Positions 12,467 to 25,005 of a DNA stretch of 25,005 nucleotides are shown here, piece after piece. Origin of the DNA: Paramacrobiotus richtersi (Eukaryota > Tardigrada > Eutardigrada > Parachela > Macrobiotidae); contig JAQGAU010000670.1 of assembly GCA_034698045.1 (NCBI GenBank), positions 1-25,005 on the forward strand, given 5' to 3'. The position numbers were made by a program, and so were the translations under genes. Numbering within the stretch: position 1 is the stretch's first letter; every line of letters starts with the position of its first letter. The notes below the pieces were generated by a model. The model was not told the DNA's origin. It was given only the letters and a program-made list of their open reading frames with translations, and ran no database searches.

Positions 12467-12567
12467 GCCAAAATGACATTCTGCCTGCAATAATAAATAC
12501 TGCATGGTAATTCTATGGTATACGCACAGTACAGCAGAACATACTTCTGCTATTTTGACATTTTGGC
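12467..12567. repeat. Short terminal inverted repeats
   Basis: GCCAAAATGACA at 12467-12478 matches the reverse complement of 12556-12567 in 11 of 12 bases. The 77 bases between are AT-rich. This could be a small MITE-like element or chance. Confidence 0.3.
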
Positions 12568-12850
12568 TTTACCTTTTATCGTCTTTGAAATCTGTATTAC
12601 AATATCGCAGGTATTTCGCTTTTAGTAAAAACGAAGTGAAATGCTAACTGATCGTAACATGGTGAGAAAGGCAGTGCACAAAGTTGCAGACCGTGGTATG
12701 GATTTAATACCTCCGTTCTGCTGACTGTGCATTAGCAGAAACAAGTACTATTAATATATTGCTGCATTTTCATGTGCAACAACACAACTATCAGCCGCTA
12801 TATAGCGTCTTGATGTAACACCATCGCTTCTGTCCAGTTCTGGACAATTA

Positions 12851-12856
12851 TTTATT
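12851..12856 (-). terminator. Candidate SEC23 polyadenylation signal
   Basis: A minus-strand AATAAA about 258 bases after the SEC23 stop codon, in an AT-rich context. It is the nearest exact hexamer I found. Confidence 0.45.
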
Positions 12857-13113
12857 AACTGGCATTACACTGAGTGCATTGTCTTGATAATTTAATTTGT
12901 AAGTTTCATTCCTCTGAACCTCATTTTGATTTATAAAGTGTGCAAAATTATCAGGGGTGAAATAACATAACAAAATGTAATTTTGTGGCAGAATGTGAGC
13001 TTGGCTACAAAACAAATCACACTTGTGCACTAACAGCATGCAGCTACCAATGTATGGGCGTATAAATGCAGGAATAACACCCTGCAAATTACCAACGAGA
13101 ATAACCGATGCAT

Positions 13114-17241
<4,128 letters not shown>

Positions 17242-17803
17242 TTTTGCAGTAGGAATATGCGTGATGATGCGCTATTCTGCTGGTTTAGTTCTGGACAGAT
17301 TTCGGCATTCTGAGATACGTGAGGTTTGAGATTATAAAACTAAGGAATATTGACATAATTTCTGAAGAGTTATTCCTATTATTATGCCAGTCAAATGACT
17401 GGCAGTATGCCGAAATCGATCGATTTCAAAAGGTAAACCACGAGAGCTGCGAATCTTCCACGTCAGGATATCCAGCACAATGGCAGTTGGATACTGCTGA
17501 CATTATGCTGACCGCCCGTGGAATTCGTGGTCTCGGTTCAGACAAACAGAGCCCTGAGCGGGTGACATAATATCATAGTAATTTCAGGTTTATTTTGCAG
17601 CTTTAAAATAATGTACTTTCTGCACTTTCATATGCCTTTTCTTGCTCTCACCAGTGATATATATTTTGAAACCTTTTTATTGCTATTATTAGTTAATCGA
17701 CGCAGCCAAAGTTCGCCGACGAACATCATCATATAAATCGGCTTTTTGACTGGTTTTCCATTTGTGCGCTGCCAGTCGTCTGTTATTGCGTGCCAAATTC
17801 AAA
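17242..17803. promoter_or_regulatory. Shared head-to-head promoter region of SEC23 and URM1
   Basis: The 562 bases between the two divergent start codons must hold both promoters and 5' UTRs. No TATA box is obvious at a suitable distance on either side. The part near 17440-17570 is richer in G+C and open on the plus strand without an ATG; I read it as 5' UTR or promoter. Confidence 0.6.
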
Positions 17804-18611
17804 ATGCCTGTACCGCAGGTGGATGTGGAATTCGCGTAGGTTACATTTGGCGAACAAAGTTTTCCTTATTGCTAGCCGTCCAAGTATACTTTTACGAATG
17901 TTAAAAGTAAATTCAAGCAGACAATTGACTTCGGTTTTTTTTATAGTGGTGGCGTGGAGCTTTTGTTTGACAATACGAAGAAGCTGAGGATTCCTTTATC
18001 CCCCGCGGAGAATTCTGGCGATGCTCCGACTCCGAGTAAGCATCAAATCATTTAATTAAACTATTAAAATTCGCGAACAATCGGCACAGTAACTATAAAG
18101 AACTTAACGGGTTTTATCCGTATTTCTCGCATGTAATTTACAGAAACAATTGGAGATCTCCTGCAGACTCTGAAGAGCTCCTACATAAAACAGCGTCCGG
18201 AATTATTTATGCAAGGAGATTCCATGTGGGTTATCAACATATATTGGCAGTTATTGTGGCATTTTTGTATGCTGTAATTTTTGCTCTCATTAATTTTTTA
18301 TCCTGGAATTATAGACGTCCTGGAATTCTGGTTGTCATTAACGACTGCGATTGGGAACTGATGGTAAAGTAATCGTAATTTGCGCTAGTAGGTGTATCCC
18401 GTAGAGGGTTGCCGCAAGCACGGTATTACTTTATGTAACTACCAACCGAGGTGGACATAGTTGACAATTTTGCGGCTTACGCGTGAAATTTAAGATTATT
18501 TTAAAATATTATTAGAGTCTAACGTGTGTATTTATTATTTAGGGTGGGTGTGATTATGTTCTGGAAGCCGGTGATAAAGTGGTTTTTATTTCAACTCTCC
18601 ATGGAGGCTGA
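17804..18611 (+). CDS. URM1: Ubiquitin-related modifier 1 (URM1)
   Basis: Five exons: 17804-17835, 17947-18035, 18144-18225, 18315-18363, 18543-18611; 106 residues, the usual size. The protein has GGVELLFDNTKK near the start, QRPELFMQGD and RPGILVVINDCDWELM in the middle, and ends in STLHGG. The terminal Gly-Gly is adenylated by the E1-like MOCS3/UBA4 and thiocarboxylated; the thiocarboxylate supplies sulfur for wobble-uridine thiolation of cytosolic tRNAs and also modifies proteins under oxidative stress (family knowledge). Start: ATG in an AAAATG context with a very short first coding exon. It is divergent from SEC23 and convergent with the minus-strand frame at 19036. Confidence 0.95.
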
Positions 18612-19035
18612 TTGGCTGTATTCCTGGTGGATTTCGTTGATTTACTCTTGATCCAGGATTTCACGGGAGAAACCGCATGATGGTCGCCAGACAAAACCAA
18701 TGCCAGCGCACAACGGAGATGAAGATAAAATGATTGTTAAGGAAGTATTTTCAACCACTGTGCTGGAGGTAATGTTTTGGAAAATTCGTTCCGCTGCTGT
18801 GTCTTTTTTGTTTTATTGTTTTTACTAAATGGGGCGGAAACAAATGGGTGAAGACGTTCAGTTATGCTAAAAAAAGCGTAGTAATAATGTCCTTTATTTG
18901 TTTTTTGAATGACTGTGATGAGATGGTCCGCTAACTTGTTAGGTTTGAATTCAGAAAAATGAATCACAGTTTATTAAGCACGATGCATTGCGTTTTCCCG
19001 CTGTAATAAAAAGCTGAAGTGATGATTTTGTCGAA
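18612..19035. other. 3' region between URM1 and the convergent reading frame
   Basis: A plus-strand AATAAA at 19005-19010 could end URM1, about 400 bases after its stop. A minus-strand AATAAA at 18975-18970 could end the frame whose stop is at 19036. If both are used, the two 3' UTRs overlap. No other feature is seen. Confidence 0.5.
18970..18975 (-). terminator. Candidate polyadenylation signal for the 19036-19383 frame
   Basis: A minus-strand AATAAA 61 bases after the TAA at 19038-19036. Its position supports a real transcript 3' end. Confidence 0.45.
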
Positions 19036-19383
19036 TTAATCATCGAAGATTCTGCTGCCGAAAAGTCGTGTAAAAATGTTAGGAAAGCGTGAAAACTGCG
19101 AGAAGAAACGCTGAAGAGGATCGAGAACGTAGACAATAATCAGGGGACGTTGCGTCGTGTCCTGGTCGTCCGATCCACTGTCCGACGTGGTCGTTCGCGA
19201 ACGGCGTGTTGTTCGTCGGCTGGACTTTCTCGTGGTGGCTTCCGGTTCGGCGTCCTCATGATCAGTTTGTGCTCCGCCGCCAGAAACTGAATTCTGCGCA
19301 TAGGATGTTATGTTCCCCTTAGGGCTTTTTCCTGCAATCATAGTCATGATGTACTCGTAATGACGTAGTTTCATCTCATGCAT
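19036..19383 (-). CDS. Unrecognised Ser/Arg/Thr-rich reading frame (small gene or alternative 3' exon)
   Basis: An open frame of 115 codons from ATG 19383. I do not recognise it. The middle is low-complexity and charged (KSSRRTTRRSRTTTSD), then comes a hydrophobic-aromatic end (VYVLDPLQRFFSQFSRF). The frame stays open upstream to 19440, and a CCAG acceptor lies just before 19413. The acceptor is in phase with a possible GTACTG donor at 19654 in the last exon of the cysteine-rich gene, so this may be an alternative C-terminus of that protein instead of a separate gene. Support for coding: G+C and codon use above the flanks, and an AATAAA 61 bases after the stop. Against: weak splice sites and no known homologue in view. 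Confidence 0.45.
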   Translation of the reverse strand: MHEMKLRHYEYIMTMIAGKSPKGNITSYAQNSVSGGGAQTDHEDAEPEATTRKSSRRTTRRSRTTTSDSGSDDQDTTQRPLIIVYVLDPLQRFFSQFSRFPNIFTRLFGSRIFDD

Positions 19384-19550
19384 AACAAGTTTATCGTCAA
19401 TCAGATGACCGACCTGGCAAGCATTCTTTTTATGGCGTTATGACAGTAGTATCGGGACACGCTAAGAGAATAACTATTCATATTTATGTACAGATATAGT
19501 CCTCCGTCAGGAAATACTAGTGTGTAATTTCAATTGTAATTCAAGAAATA

Positions 19551-19556
19551 TTTATT
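19551..19556 (-). terminator. Candidate polyadenylation signal of the cysteine-rich gene
   Basis: A minus-strand AATAAA about 66 bases after the TAA at 19624-19622, in an AT-rich 3' flank. Confidence 0.5.
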
Positions 19557-19621
19557 TCATTTATATTCATGGAAAATTGTAAAAATATAATACCGCAAAA
19601 AGTACAGAAAATATTTTGAAC

Positions 19622-21021
19622 TTATTGACCTTTAAGCGGATCGCCACTCAGTACTAAACCGCGCCATGGTAATCCGCCGCTGCATTGGTCCAATCCTGTT
19701 CTCTCAGGATGGCAGACAGCAATACCAGAACAGTCGAAATATTTGTTTTTAGATCTCGAAAAGGTGCAGACTGCGCAGACTTCATGTTGATGACGGTGTT
19801 TTGCGTTGGGGAATACACTGGCGTCCAGAACACCTAAAAAGGGACAAAGAATTGCACATAAAATTTGATACATTTAGTATAAAATATTCTATTCAAAAAA
19901 AATTGTTCATGACTAGTACGCGGCGCGACTAGAACACCGTAGATAATACTTTTCGAATTATATAAGGTCATCAGTAAACAGGCTGCGTGTGCTGCCAGTT
20001 GTGTTAATAATACTGCATTTTTTAGATTTCGCACCATTAATTCTTAGCTTCTACCGTGAAGTATCGCTAAAGTGCAACGAGTTTTACGCTATTATGTTAC
20101 ATTCACGCGTTACCATCTTTTTCGTCCCAGTCAAATTTCCATGTCTTTTTACTATGGCATTCGCGCTTCATCATCTTCATGTTCTTGGATGGATCGATTT
20201 CCCAGACTACGGGATCATCGGAGCATTCAACCTGACATTCCGCTCGATAGTTTTGGTAATAGATACACTGCAGTAAATAGAAAAACTTCCGTCAGTTAGG
20301 TGATTAACTCAGTTTTTCTGCTCCACATTACAGCACACAACGTAGCCGTTGTCCAGCGGTAGATACACAGCATACGGTAGATAAATATCGTTATCAGCGT
20401 TTTTAATAGGATTTTTTTCGGTACTGGATTAAATCATCTTGCTGCGGCACGACACATGTACATATGCATAATTATAACACACCTGAACCGTATCGTGATC
20501 TATTTGTTCTACTGGAGGTGTGGTTACGGGATCCGGATCATCAGGCAGATCGTCCGGACTGACCAAATTTGCATCCGATTCGGGTGTATTCTGCTGCGAT
20601 TGATTAGATCGGGACGAGAACTTAATGTCTACAATTAGCAAAATGATGAACACTTTACCAAAAAATACAAATAACATTCTGTAATCATTGATAATTAAGA
20701 TATTCTTATGTTAATATTTGCAATTGCAGAATGTGAGAGCTGTGATGTTATACAGTACCGTTACAACTTACATTGATCGCGATCGGTTTGTTATAATAAA
20801 GTTAATAATAAAGTATCGTTAATAATCGTTAATAAAGTACCACTTTCACAGTAATAAGGTCGACTCATGACAGTAACGGTTATGTAAAATGTTATGCACT
20901 GTTTCCTCACACTAGTACTATCTCTCGACACAACGTTTTTTAATTTACCTACTGCCGCCGATAATAATATCTCATTAGGAATCCATATCCAAACCGCACA
21001 CAGAGCGATTAAGATCCGCAT
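19622..21021 (-). CDS. Predicted secreted cysteine-rich protein, family not recognised
   Basis: Proposed minus-strand exons: 21021-20949, 20628-20481, 20423-20339 (or to 20327), 20267-20114, 19833-19622; about 223 residues. Exon 1 is a clear signal peptide (MRILIALCAVWIWIP...), joined in phase 1 to exon 2. Exon 2 encodes an acidic, proline-rich linker (for example DDLPDDPDPVTTPP). Exons 4 and 5 carry nine cysteines, including AECQVEC, a CAVC pair and three more. No domain is recognised. Weak points: the exon 2 donor must be GT|GTGTTA to keep frame, and exon 3 has two poor in-phase donors, one adding a CC pair. A secreted, disulfide-bonded extracellular role is inferred; an odd cysteine count would allow a disulfide dimer. 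A TA-rich stretch near 21150-21160 may be the promoter TATA region. Confidence 0.6.
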
Positions 21022-21203
21022 GTTGCCAGAGCATCCAATAAGAAATTTTTCGCTAGGAGTACGCAGATTTCAGTCTTTTGCTCGACAAATTGTAAAATCG
21101 TACGTAAATATGTTTACAACAACTACAGGATACAATCAAGCAATGGGGGAATATATATATTGTAAACTGCAGCTAGTTTCTTTCACTGGAAACATCCACA
21201 ACC

Positions 21204-21377
21204 ATGCTTCCAGACCAAATGCGAAGAACTTTTATGGTTGAGGCAGCCAAAACGTTTTCATGGTTAGATTTCATCGGCGCGTGTGAGAGTTCTGGCATTG
21301 TTGTTTATTATGCATATTGTGCTCCCGGCTATACCGGTTCCTTGTCCGTGTTTGCTTTTTACGCAGTTATCGGTTAG
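21204..21377 (+). pseudogene. Decayed SLC5-like N-terminal fragment
   Basis: A 57-codon plus-strand frame. Its middle, TFSWLDFIG then GIVVYYAY and GYTGSL, matches the pattern at the first membrane helix of SLC5 transporters (a Phe-Ser-x-x-Asp-aromatic start, then a Gly-Ile-x-x-Tyr-Tyr end), but the helix is about four residues short. The frame ends at TAG. A later ACAGAATTTTTA at 21500-21510 could be the following Glu-Phe-Leu of the same family, interrupted by the LTR candidate. No further SLC5 exons follow on this strand, and the intact SLC5 gene downstream is on the opposite strand. I therefore read it as an inverted, truncated relic. It could also be an unrelated short frame. Confidence 0.4.
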
Positions 21378-21510
21378 GGATGCATGTTTACGTACGTACA
21401 GCCGTTCTATCGTGGTAAAGAAAGTAGTCGTCAAAACTATGCAAAAATGTCATTCACTAGCTGCGGCAAACAGTGTTTTCGGTTCCGCAACTTCGGCAAC
21501 AGAATTTTTA

Positions 21511-21946
21511 TGTTGGAGGGAAGATTGATCATAATGTCACTGCACTTCACAGCGTTAGAAACGTTCTTAAGCTAGCCCGCTGTCAGTACTTCATGGCTTA
21601 ATTGGACATAAAAGTCTATCAATTATAACTTTCAGTACTGTAAATTCTTGGGAAACTGTTACCGGTTTCTGTTTCGCTGTTAGAATTTGTTCAGTAAATT
21701 CAGACGATAATAAGCAAAACCTGCCCATGTGCATTTTCGGTCGTCTTGTCTGAAGAAATCAAAATCCATATACATTAGCGCTGTAACTTGTAAGAACAAA
21801 GATTTCCTAGCGAGCTTCAGGTAATTTATTTTATGTGAGAATGTATTGCAGTACGAGTATATATAAAGCTGGGCGTGCGGCGTCGGTTCTACGACCTAGA
21901 TCTTCCCGTGCACGAGTGTAATAATAAACGTTTAAACTTTGCAGCA
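21511..21946 (+). mobile_element. Probable solo LTR
   Basis: A 436-base segment that begins TGTTGG and ends GCAGCA, flanked by direct 5-base repeats TTTTA (21506-21510 and 21947-21951). Inside, at positions expected in an LTR, are a TATA box (TATATATAAA, 21858-21867), a G+C-richer initiation region and an AATAAA at 21923-21928, about 60 bases after the TATA box. No retrotransposon genes or second LTR are visible, which fits a solo LTR. The target repeat is AT-rich and could be chance. Confidence 0.5.
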
Positions 21947-21951
21947 TTTTA

Positions 21952-22159
21952 ATGTACAATGGTGCAAATCCGTGTGTTGTTGATCGTATAATCTGTGCGC
22001 TCGGTAATTAGCCATAATCAGCCGGCTGCTTTGCATAACAAATAAACAAGCGGGGCAAGCAAAAAAAAGCGGCATGGATTAGAGTCTGGCGCATGTAGAG
22101 CATTCACTGGAGAGATAATAAAAGACACGGACGGAAGAACTTCGTAAAATTCGGCTGGA
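21952..22159. other. Stretch between LTR candidate and SLC5 stop codon
   Basis: The SLC5 gene 3' UTR probably lies here. No exact minus-strand AATAAA was found. A plus-strand AATAAA and a run of eight A lie near 22040-22070. Nothing else is recognised. Confidence 0.4.
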
Positions 22160-25005
22160 TTATCTGTTGATCAGAGTTCTTCTCTGTTCAATTTCACAGT
22201 TTTCGCCATTTAATTTAACAAAGTTTATTTCGTCAGAGGCATTCTCACGAGATTTGAATATACTATAGACGAAATATCTCTCAGGAATCTGCTTAGAGTG
22301 GTTTCCTCCTAAAATACAGCAGTAATGTGATTTATTCATATACGGACAAATTTCAAAAATTATGGTAAAATTTTTAGTTGTCAAAAATGGAATCCGTTAG
22401 CTAAAAACTTAATAATATGCAGTTTAATACGTGGAGTATATTCTCATAGATATGTAATCTAATATGCTTCTAGGATACTCATATGCACAATTATAGATTA
22501 CTTGTCAGATACCACTATTAAAGATTATTGTAGATTACCTGTTAGGAGACTGATTATAGCGGCCACAACCATAGTCGTAAAAGCACCGACCAATCCATAA
22601 TACTGATAACTTATGCTATATAGCCCGTTTAGACTAGAAGTATAATGAGTGTTAATCGATGACCTGAAATTAAAAAAACCCGATGTACATATTACCAGTC
22701 AATGCAGTTGAAATTAAGCGCATACTGAGGGCAACCATCCGAATGTCCAGTCGACTGGTGCGACTCCTCGTGGATCACAGTGCAGTTTAAAACTGATTGG
22801 TGTATTCCAGTCCCGCTCAACTGTGTGTTGTTGAGCAGAAAGTCAGGAAAAATTTTTTGCGATATATTCATACCACAAGAATCAGCGTTCACGGGAAATG
22901 TGGTCTGTGGTAATTGGGCTACAAAAGCGCCAAGGCCAATCCAGAAGGTCAGCCCCATTCCCACAAGAATGCCAACCAACGCTCCCTGTAAAATCGCTAA
23001 TCTTGTCAGGCTCACAGCAGTAAGATCTGGTCATTGTTGCTTAAAAAACCAGTTTTTATTCTCAACTGTTAGCTCTGTAAGGACATTAAATTTCGAAGTA
23101 ATTCGATTTTCATTGGCGTTTGTTAAGTGAAACTATGTTATTGATTCCCACGATCATTTGCTTTTAACAAAGAAAAATTAATGTTAGATTAGTTCGTTCT
23201 TTAATGCAAACGCATATGTAAATTATCATTGGAAAATAATTGCTACCTTGGCATTACAGAACCGGAATAGTGCCCCGCATATGTACAGACCAACGATTGG
23301 TCCGCTGCATAGCGCAATCATTGTCAAACCAAGCTGCATTAATCGTGTTCCCATCGCGGACGCTCCAAAGGCCATTCCAATAGCCAAAAATCCCACAACA
23401 AATGCTATCGAAAACCAGCATACACAGGTTATTCCGAAACGCCATAAAGCAGGACTATAATTACATATGAATATTACAGCCATAAACATGCATATTCGAA
23501 CAGTTTTTACTGAATGTCATATGATACCATTGTGTGTGTACCACATGTAGAGTTTTGTTTCGATATGAATAAGCAAAATAGGCACCTGCTTTTAATTGTA
23601 TTCTTACATAGAATTTTAGAGAACTGGACAGTTGATGTTTCCCGGTATGTGGTCCTGCGGAGTATCGGTTGGATTACATCCTCGTTTAACACCATCACGA
23701 CACTGTTTACGCCAGACGAGACCGTGCTAGAATTTCGCAAAGAAAATAAACCTATTTTACACAAAGAAGTTTAGACAGTATTTTTTACCTCAATGTAGCA
23801 CTGTATACAACAGCTAAAAATAATCCCGGAAATCCCATAGCATAAGAAAGAATATCTTGCACGAACACAGCCATCATTTGATCAGGTCTCTGAATTCTTC
23901 CGGCTAGCAAGGGATCACAGCCTTTGTAAAAAGCGTATAAAGCTAGTCCCATTAGTAAAAGAATCCATTCCCAGATCAGCTGGACGGGGATGTTAACTGC
24001 ATACATCCTGTAATTAAAGAGTAAAAGGATCAGAGGTCACGAGTGTTACGAGATTTATTATGAATATTTTGAAATGTCTTTTATGCTGTATTAAAAGTCC
24101 TATGCAGTTGCAATGTACTTCTGTGCAGTTCGTTTTGATTTGACAGAAAGGATCCGCTGCACGGTAGACTGATTCGTAATATACGGTAATCCGCCAGAAA
24201 AGAACCCTCCGATGACAATCGACCAAAAAGTATGACGGACTGTCGGATCCAGAGCAAAACTGCAAATGTAACTTTTATTCTTGCAGTTGCTTGAAGTAAG
24301 ATGCCCTAGCTCATATTATATGCATGCATATGTTTAATGATATTACATTATATTTTTGTCGAACGCTACCTCAATCCAAGCCGTCCTTCGTCGGAATTTA
24401 CTTCCCATACGTTGGAAATCCCACCAGCAGAGGAAATACCAAATAAAAGCACGGAAATTATCCCGATGCTCATTACTATCATTTGAAAGGCATCTGAAAA
24501 AAAAACATTTTTTCCTTTTCATCTTTTTTTTGTGACATTTTTTCTCACCTGTCCAGATTACAGCTTTAATGCCACCTAGAGCCGTGTAAATCGTGCATAT
24601 CAGTCCACTGATAAGAATTGCTGACCAGATGGGTAAGCCGGAAACTACATATTATACAGTTGTAGCGAAGTAAGTAACGCATTAGTCAGTACATTGCATC
24701 GGAATGCAAAATTTACTAACCTTGGCTTAATGATAACCTGAAAAAGATACGAAATTAATTTAATATATGCAAACTATGGTAAACAGTTTTATAGTAATGT
24801 ATACATAACTGTATTATATTATGCAGATTAATGTTCTTTGTGCAGTCACTGCAGTGCAATGACAAAATATTTCTAATTATTACCATAACAATACTTACGC
24901 CGGGGCGTACAAAACGACTGCCATGTAAGACATCTGCAACAAGGATACATTTTGTTTGTTGATTTTGAAAAAGATTGTGTAATAGATATAGCAGGTTTTG
25001 TTGAA
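22160..25005 (-). CDS. SLC5-family sodium-coupled transporter (multivitamin/monocarboxylate type), N-terminus off the window
   Basis: Eleven minus-strand exons in view: 24933-24899, 24737-24721, 24644-24549, 24493-24370, 24259-24119, 24007-23789, 23726-23608, 23404-23247, 22985-22726, 22663-22539, 22308-22160; 480 residues. Roughly the first 130 to 150 residues lie beyond 25005. Family marks: [104 protein letters not shown] and AFVAQL. The SLC5A5/6/8/12 branch couples Na+ entry to iodide, biotin/pantothenate or short acids; which applies here cannot be told. A long extracellular loop (exon 22985-22726) has N-glycosylation sequons and cysteines. Exon 24737-24721 is only 17 bases. The 22726 donor was chosen over one at 22696 that would leave a 32-base intron. 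Confidence 0.93.

Larger units (their letters stand above)
12150..13113. other. Intergenic stretch between alanine aminotransferase and SEC23
   Basis: It contains the aminotransferase 5' region (with a 13-codon upstream ATG frame near 12291-12250), a short inverted repeat at 12467-12567, the SEC23 polyadenylation signal, and the second copy of the diverged repeat near 12875-12965. A minus-strand open frame at 12848-13087 lies in the SEC23 3' UTR, overlaps the repeat and is not supported as a gene. Confidence 0.5.

Noticed and set aside
12848-13087. Minus-strand open frame of 79 codons after SEC23
   Set aside because: It lies in the SEC23 3' UTR, overlaps the diverged repeat and has no family features.
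20894-21241. Plus-strand open frame of 115 codons
   Set aside because: Antisense to the signal-peptide exon of the cysteine-rich gene and to its promoter; no recognisable features.
21283-21575. Overlapping plus-strand frames (21283-21528 and 21384-21575), one of which looked like a continuation of the SLC5 relic
   Set aside because: The part that resembled SLC5 begins exactly at the TG of the LTR candidate, and the frames overlap each other without start or splice support. I kept only the 21204-21377 fragment as SLC5-like.

Overview
The window is nuclear DNA from an animal. Genes are split by GT-AG introns (most 53 to 320 bases, a few 0.5 to 1.4 kb), starts sit in Kozak contexts, several 3' ends carry AATAAA signals, and the proteins are metazoan. 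A CLIP-domain serine protease homologue points to an arthropod or close ecdysozoan relative. About seven genes in 25 kb indicates a compact genome. I cannot name the species.

Layout, left to right: (1) a secreted CLIP-domain serine protease homologue with its catalytic serine changed to glycine, + strand, 102-5070; (2) an SLC22-like transporter of the major facilitator superfamily, - strand, 5321-8087, convergent with (1); (3) alanine aminotransferase, - strand, 8929-12149; (4) the COPII coat protein SEC23, - strand, 13114-17241; (5) URM1, a ubiquitin-like sulfur carrier, + strand, 17804-18611, head-to-head with SEC23; (6) a serine/arginine/threonine-rich reading frame, - strand, 19036-19383, either a small gene or an alternative 3' exon of the next one; (7) an unrecognised secreted cysteine-rich protein, - strand, 19622-21021; (8) a stretch with a decayed SLC5-like N-terminal fragment (+ strand) and a probable solo LTR; (9) an SLC5-family sodium-coupled transporter, - strand, from 22160 past the right edge, so its N-terminus is missing.

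Exon chains were built by hand. Every junction keeps reading phase, and the five recognised complete genes give uninterrupted products of 620, 531, 498, 792 and 106 residues. SLC22, alanine aminotransferase, SEC23 and URM1 have close to the usual family length. The genes do not form one pathway; they are ordinary neighbours (one immune-type regulator, two transporters, amino-acid metabolism, secretion, tRNA thiolation/urmylation).

The less ordinary material is: the dead protease homologue with a long insert and tail sharing a short motif; a near-perfect hairpin in its second intron; two stop-free 3n introns in SEC23; a 17-base microexon in the SLC5 gene; an alternative acceptor there that would add 35 residues; the unknown cysteine-rich gene with two possible 3' ends; and the LTR next to an SLC5-like relic. 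I see no bacterial-type system, CRISPR array, rRNA or tRNA.
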